Origin: an uncultured bacterium
Lineage (GTDB): Bacteria > Desulfobacterota > Desulfobulbia > Desulfobulbales > Desulfobulbaceae
Direction of reading: 5' to 3'
Assembly: GCA_903896915.1 (NCBI GenBank)
Contig: CAITZN010000317.1
Span: 1 to 8,957, forward strand
Length of the DNA stretch: 8,957 bases
Below the pieces are notes generated by a model. The model was not told the DNA's origin. It made no database searches and saw only the letters and a program-made list of their open reading frames with translations. The position numbers were made by a program, and so were the translations under genes. Every line of letters begins with the position of its first letter. The stretch's first letter is position 1. This document shows, piece by piece, positions 6,301 to 8,957 of this stretch.

Positions 6301-7922
6301 GCGACCAGGAAATGTTTTTTTCTACAGCCAAGACCACTGTCCACATCCTGCTGCTGACTTCGCAGTGCCTGTATGTGTATTCCTGGCAACAGGACACCCT
6401 CTCCCCGGTCGCAAATTTCTCTTCTGATGAACAGGGCCTTGCCGAATTTGACCGTTATCTGGACTCTTCGCATGGCAGCCCTGTGTATCTTGTCGCTGAT
6501 TGCATTGAAGAGGACTTCCGGATGGAGCAAGTGGCTCATGTCCTCGGCAAAGATAGAAAAGTATTGCTTGAACGAAAACTTCTCCAATACTTCCGCACCA
6601 CCGAATACCGCTCCGCCAGAGTTCAAGATCGGGAAGAAAGCGGTCGACGGGACGACAAGGTCCTTTTCAGTGCATTGACCAACACCGACCAGATCAACTT
6701 GTGGGTTGATCGCCTCCTCGCACACAAGGTACAGATCAAAGGCCTCCTTTCTGCTCCATTACTGATGGAGCCCTTCACAGAGTTCCTCCATCTTGAGCAA
6801 ATTCCACACCTGCTGCTGGTCAACCTGGATCCGCAGAGCGGACTGCGGCAGACCTATCTGCAGAACAAGCACTTGAAATTCAGCCGTCTTCTTTCGCTGA
6901 CCACGATTAAACCAGGCAGCTTGGCAGAAACGATGCGTGCCGAATGCAGCCATACCCGGCAATATCTGGAAAGGCTGAAACTCCTGTCCCGTGACCAACC
7001 CCTGGAAGTTCACATCTATATCCAGGACGGGTTAGGAGAGGAACTAGGCAAAAAACTGAGGGACACCCCCTTGCTCCACTTTCATCTCCATGAGACCGGG
7101 ATGGTTGCCGCTGAACTCGGCATAGACCCCGCACTGACAGGTAACCAAGGAGCTGCTTACCTTTGTCTTGTGCAGGCATTGCGTGCCAATAAACTGGTCA
7201 ACACCTACGCTCCGGCCTCGGTCATCCGCTACCATCGTCTCCACCAGATACGCCGGGGATTGATTGGCGGCACATCTTTGCTGGTCGTGATCGCCTTGCT
7301 GATGGGAATGTCTCTGTTGTTGGACGGACTCGAAACACGCACAGCACAAAAACATCTGAATCAGGAAGTGCGGGTGCTCGATGCCCGCCTCCAGCAGCTA
7401 CGCCAAAATTTTCCGGTGCCTCCTGTTCCAGCTGAGGTTATGCAAAATGTAGTAGAATCGGTTGAACGCACCCGGCAGCAATCCATTTATCCGCTGCAGA
7501 TGATGACCCGGATAAGCCAAGCCGTGGCTCTCTGTCCTGACATTCACTTACAGCGACTCGGCTGGCAGATGTATGGACAGACCCAGACCACGAATGTTCC
7601 TACCATGGGAGGAGTGCTTGAAACCATGGGAGGGGGAAAGGGAAAGGTCGCAGTTCCAGCGCTCCTGCCAGATTTGCTCGCAGGAAAGGCAGGTATGGTA
7701 ACCACCCTGAACGGCATTGTGTTTCCCAGCGTTGGCTACGGGGAGGCTCAAAACAGGGTTATCAGTTTTATCTCTGCCCTGGAGCAGATCCCCGGCCTGA
7801 TCGTCACACCGGTTGCAATGCCCACGGAAACCAAACCCGATGCGACCGTCAAGGCAACACTTGATGGCCGCACTATTCTGGCCGAGTTCTCACTCAAACT
7901 CGACTACCAAGCAAAGCCATGA
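6297..7922 (+). CDS. MshI-like / fused PilM-PilN-like single-pass pilus biogenesis protein
   Basis: 541 residues with a GTG start overlapping the mshG stop (GTGA). An ATG at 6312 is an alternative start that would remove five residues, and its purine run sits too close to be a good ribosome binding site. The cytoplasmic part (about 1-317) has alternating strands and helices suggestive of an actin-like (ASKHA, PilM/GspL-type) fold, for example TVHILLLTSQCLYVYSW, SPVYLVADCIEED and HLLLVNLDPQSG. I see no clear phosphate-binding motifs, so nucleotide binding is doubtful. Next come a basic segment RYHRLHQIRR, one membrane segment (about 321-343), a coiled-coil stretch (about 345-371) and a periplasmic domain (about 376-541). 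This is the order expected if PilM and PilN, or MshI, were one chain. A Gly/Met-rich loop lies at 433-450. The role in the alignment subcomplex is inferred from topology and position; I do not recognise an exact named family. Confidence 0.72.
   Translation: MSDQEMFFSTAKTTVHILLLTSQCLYVYSWQQDTLSPVANFSSDEQGLAEFDRYLDSSHGSPVYLVADCIEEDFRMEQVAHVLGKDRKVLLERKLLQYFRTTEYRSARVQDREESGRRDDKVLFSALTNTDQINLWVDRLLAHKVQIKGLLSAPLLMEPFTEFLHLEQIPHLLLVNLDPQSGLRQTYLQNKHLKFSRLLSLTTIKPGSLAETMRAECSHTRQYLERLKLLSRDQPLEVHIYIQDGLGEELGKKLRDTPLLHFHLHETGMVAAELGIDPALTGNQGAAYLCLVQALRANKLVNTYAPASVIRYHRLHQIRRGLIGGTSLLVVIALLMGMSLLLDGLETRTAQKHLNQEVRVLDARLQQLRQNFPVPPVPAEVMQNVVESVERTRQQSIYPLQMMTRISQAVALCPDIHLQRLGWQMYGQTQTTNVPTMGGVLETMGGGKGKVAVPALLPDLLAGKAGMVTTLNGIVFPSVGYGEAQNRVISFISALEQIPGLIVTPVAMPTETKPDATVKATLDGRTILAEFSLKLDYQAKP
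7602..7633 (+). repeat. In-frame 21-base direct repeat in the MshI-like gene
   Basis: ACCATGGGAGG occurs at 7602-7612 and 7623-7633, offset 21 bases (seven codons), giving TMGGVLE then TMGGGKG. It lies in a Gly-rich loop of the periplasmic domain and looks like a small insertion by local duplication. Confidence 0.6.
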
Positions 7923-8602
7923 AGATACGTTTATCGCCCCAGCATCATGATTTGCTTCTGCTTAAATGGCCGGTACTGTTGCTGGTCATCACTCTCATCG
8001 TGAGTGCGGCTTGGTGTGGCGGCACCTATCTGTTCAAAAAAAATAGCCTCTCGGCACTTCAGTCTGCCCGGACCAACCGGGTACGAATGGCAGCATCGAT
8101 TCGGCAGATCGAAGACGAAGAGAAAACGGTCCGCAGTTTTATCGACCGTTACCGGAAACTGACGATCGAGGGGGTGATCAGTGATGAAGATCGTCTCGAA
8201 CTGGTGGAATCTATCAACAGCATCCGTGCTCGTCATGCACTCTACCCGGTGCAGCTTGACATTGAACAGCAGGCAACACTCCCGCTTGGCCAGAATATTG
8301 GCCAGGGAAATTCGGGAACTGGAATTTCCTGTCGAGTCAGTCGGATTCGTTTCAGCATGCCCCTCCTGCATGAAGAGGATCTTTCCCGTCTGCTCGATGG
8401 GTTGCGAGATTTAAAGCGGGGGCTTTTCGTGGCAGAAGAGTGTTCCATCAAACGAGCCGGAGAGAATACAGGAAACGAGCGCCCGGCATTACACGGAAAC
8501 TTGACCGCATCCTGCAAAATCTTGTGGCTAACCTTAAAGTGGCAAGAGAAAGACGATGGACAAAAGAGTAGAAACAAGCAACCGGAGCCGGGAATAATGT
8601 GA
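7919..8602 (+). CDS. PilO/MshJ-like single-pass alignment protein
   Basis: 227 residues. A short cytoplasmic start (MKIRLSPQHHDLLLLK) is followed by one membrane segment (about 18-40), a periplasmic coiled coil (about 43-80) and a small alpha/beta domain (about 95-210). Its strands and helices (CRVSRIRFSMPLLHEEDLSR, then GLFVAEECSIKR, then LTASCKILWLTL) suggest the ferredoxin-like fold of PilO/GspM proteins. Cys175 and Cys199 lie in what look like neighbouring strands and could form a periplasmic disulfide. The tail (about 210-227) is hydrophilic. It overlaps the upstream gene by ATGA and the downstream one by GTGA. PilO and PilN are known to pair through their coiled coils, and the same pairing with the upstream protein is inferred. 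Direct sequence similarity to named families is weak; the call rests on topology, size and position. Confidence 0.7.
   Translation: MKIRLSPQHHDLLLLKWPVLLLVITLIVSAAWCGGTYLFKKNSLSALQSARTNRVRMAASIRQIEDEEKTVRSFIDRYRKLTIEGVISDEDRLELVESINSIRARHALYPVQLDIEQQATLPLGQNIGQGNSGTGISCRVSRIRFSMPLLHEEDLSRLLDGLRDLKRGLFVAEECSIKRAGENTGNERPALHGNLTASCKILWLTLKWQEKDDGQKSRNKQPEPGIM
8036..8043 (+). repeat. A8 homopolymer in the PilO-like gene
   Basis: Eight consecutive A bases lie just after the membrane segment codons (FKKNS). Slippage would remove the whole periplasmic domain. Confidence 0.55.
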
Positions 8603-8957
8603 TTGGACAGAGAAACAGCGGTTGGTCTCGGGGAAGGGGAAGCGTGCCGGACATATGTCCCCAAGTTGGCCGTCACCGATGTATTAAGACTTTTGAGGCA
8701 ATTTTCATATGTTGCCTGTTGATTCTGTCGAACGGCCTGCTCCTTCCTGTTGCTGCCACAGGAGATTCCTTGGATCGTCTCTTCTTTACCCCACAGGACA
8801 GGGCACATCTGGAAAAACTTCGCTGGGCATCCACTGGGGCTCGTGTGTCTGGACAAAATCAATCCGACACCCAAAAGGTCACGGAGGACAAACCGCAGTT
8901 TTTTGCTCTAAAAGGAACAGTCACCAAGAAGAGTGGATTTCAGGCCCTATGGCTTAA
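8599..8957 (+). CDS. Secreted MshK/PilP-like periplasmic protein, 3' end cut by the window
   Basis: An open frame runs from GTG 8599, which overlaps the previous stop (GTGA), through 119 codons to the right edge without a stop. A second candidate start is GTG 8644, preceded by the purine-rich AAGGGGA. It would give a shorter n-region and may be the true start. The chain then has a hydrophobic signal segment (IFICCLLILSNGLLLPVAA) with a probable signal peptidase I site after VAA. Two recognisable pieces follow: LDRLFFTPQDRAHLEKLRWA and, near the edge, LKGTVTKKSGFQALWL. The RLFFTP...R..L helix followed by a 'G.V....G...WlN' strand is, from memory, the pattern of small secreted proteins encoded beside PilMNO/MshIJ-like genes. 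The position after the PilO-like gene suggests an MshK- or PilP-like linker between the inner-membrane complex and the secretin. The frame overlapping it at 8709-8957 has no such features. Confidence 0.72.
   Translation, partial: MIGQRNSGWSRGRGSVPDICPQVGRHRCIKTFEAIFICCLLILSNGLLLPVAATGDSLDRLFFTPQDRAHLEKLRWASTGARVSGQNQSDTQKVTEDKPQFFALKGTVTKKSGFQALWL
8634..8640 (+). promoter_or_regulatory. Possible ribosome binding site for an internal GTG start at 8644
   Basis: AAGGGGA lies three bases before GTG 8644. It is a reasonable Shine-Dalgarno, although the spacing is short. It competes with the GTGA-overlap start at 8599 and would place the signal peptide nearer the N-terminus. Confidence 0.4.

Noticed and set aside
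8242..8874. 210-codon reverse-strand open frame
   Set aside because: It lies opposite two forward genes with clear membrane or signal features, and its translation is rich in Ser/Arg/Cys with no recognisable domain. It is a shadow of the forward frames.
8709..8957. 82-codon forward open frame at the right end
   Set aside because: Its Cys/Pro-rich translation lacks structure, and the overlapping frame from 8599 has a signal peptide, conserved-looking motifs and a GTGA junction.

Overview
The window is a tightly packed, single-strand (+) gene cluster for assembly of a type IV-family surface fibre of the MSHA (mannose-sensitive haemagglutinin pilus) type. It comes from a Gram-negative, two-membrane bacterium: it encodes an outer-membrane secretin made as a lipoprotein and several inner-membrane/periplasmic bridging proteins. 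The base composition looks balanced, and the families fit Pseudomonadota, or possibly Desulfobacterota. I cannot name the genus from sequence alone.

Layout, left to right: (1) an MshL-type secretin lipoprotein (1-1691), whose start codon is cut by one base at the left edge; (2) an MshN-type cytoplasm-to-periplasm TPR protein (1688-3370); (3) an MshE-type assembly ATPase with an N-terminal MshEN domain (3367-5076); (4) an MshG/PilC/GspF-type inner-membrane platform protein (5095-6300); (5) a 541-residue PilM/PilN- or MshI-like single-pass protein (6297-7922); (6) a 227-residue PilO/MshJ-like single-pass protein (7919-8602); (7) a secreted MshK/PilP-like protein entering at 8599 and running off the right edge. 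Five of the six junctions are 4-base ATGA or GTGA stop/start overlaps. The exception is the ATPase-to-platform junction, with an 18-base gap and no visible Shine-Dalgarno. This points to one translationally coupled operon. No promoter, terminator, RNA gene, mobile element or CRISPR array is seen, and there is no gene-free stretch longer than 18 bases.

How they would work together: the ATPase, probably tuned by c-di-GMP through its MshEN domain, drives the platform protein, which extracts pilin-like subunits from the inner membrane. The PilMNO/MshIJ-like proteins form the alignment subcomplex. The MshK-like and MshN-like proteins link it across the periplasm to the secretin, through which the fibre exits. 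No pilin or prepilin peptidase gene lies in the window.

Compared with the Vibrio order as I recall it (I-J-K-L-M-N-E-G), this cluster reads L-N-E-G-I'-J'-K', with no mshM ATPase between L and N. The points most worth following are the divergent fused PilM/PilN-like protein, the overlooked terminal gene, Pro in place of Arg in both c-di-GMP motifs of the ATPase, a triplicated short motif in the MshN cytoplasmic tail, and several 8-base homopolymer tracts in 5' coding regions.
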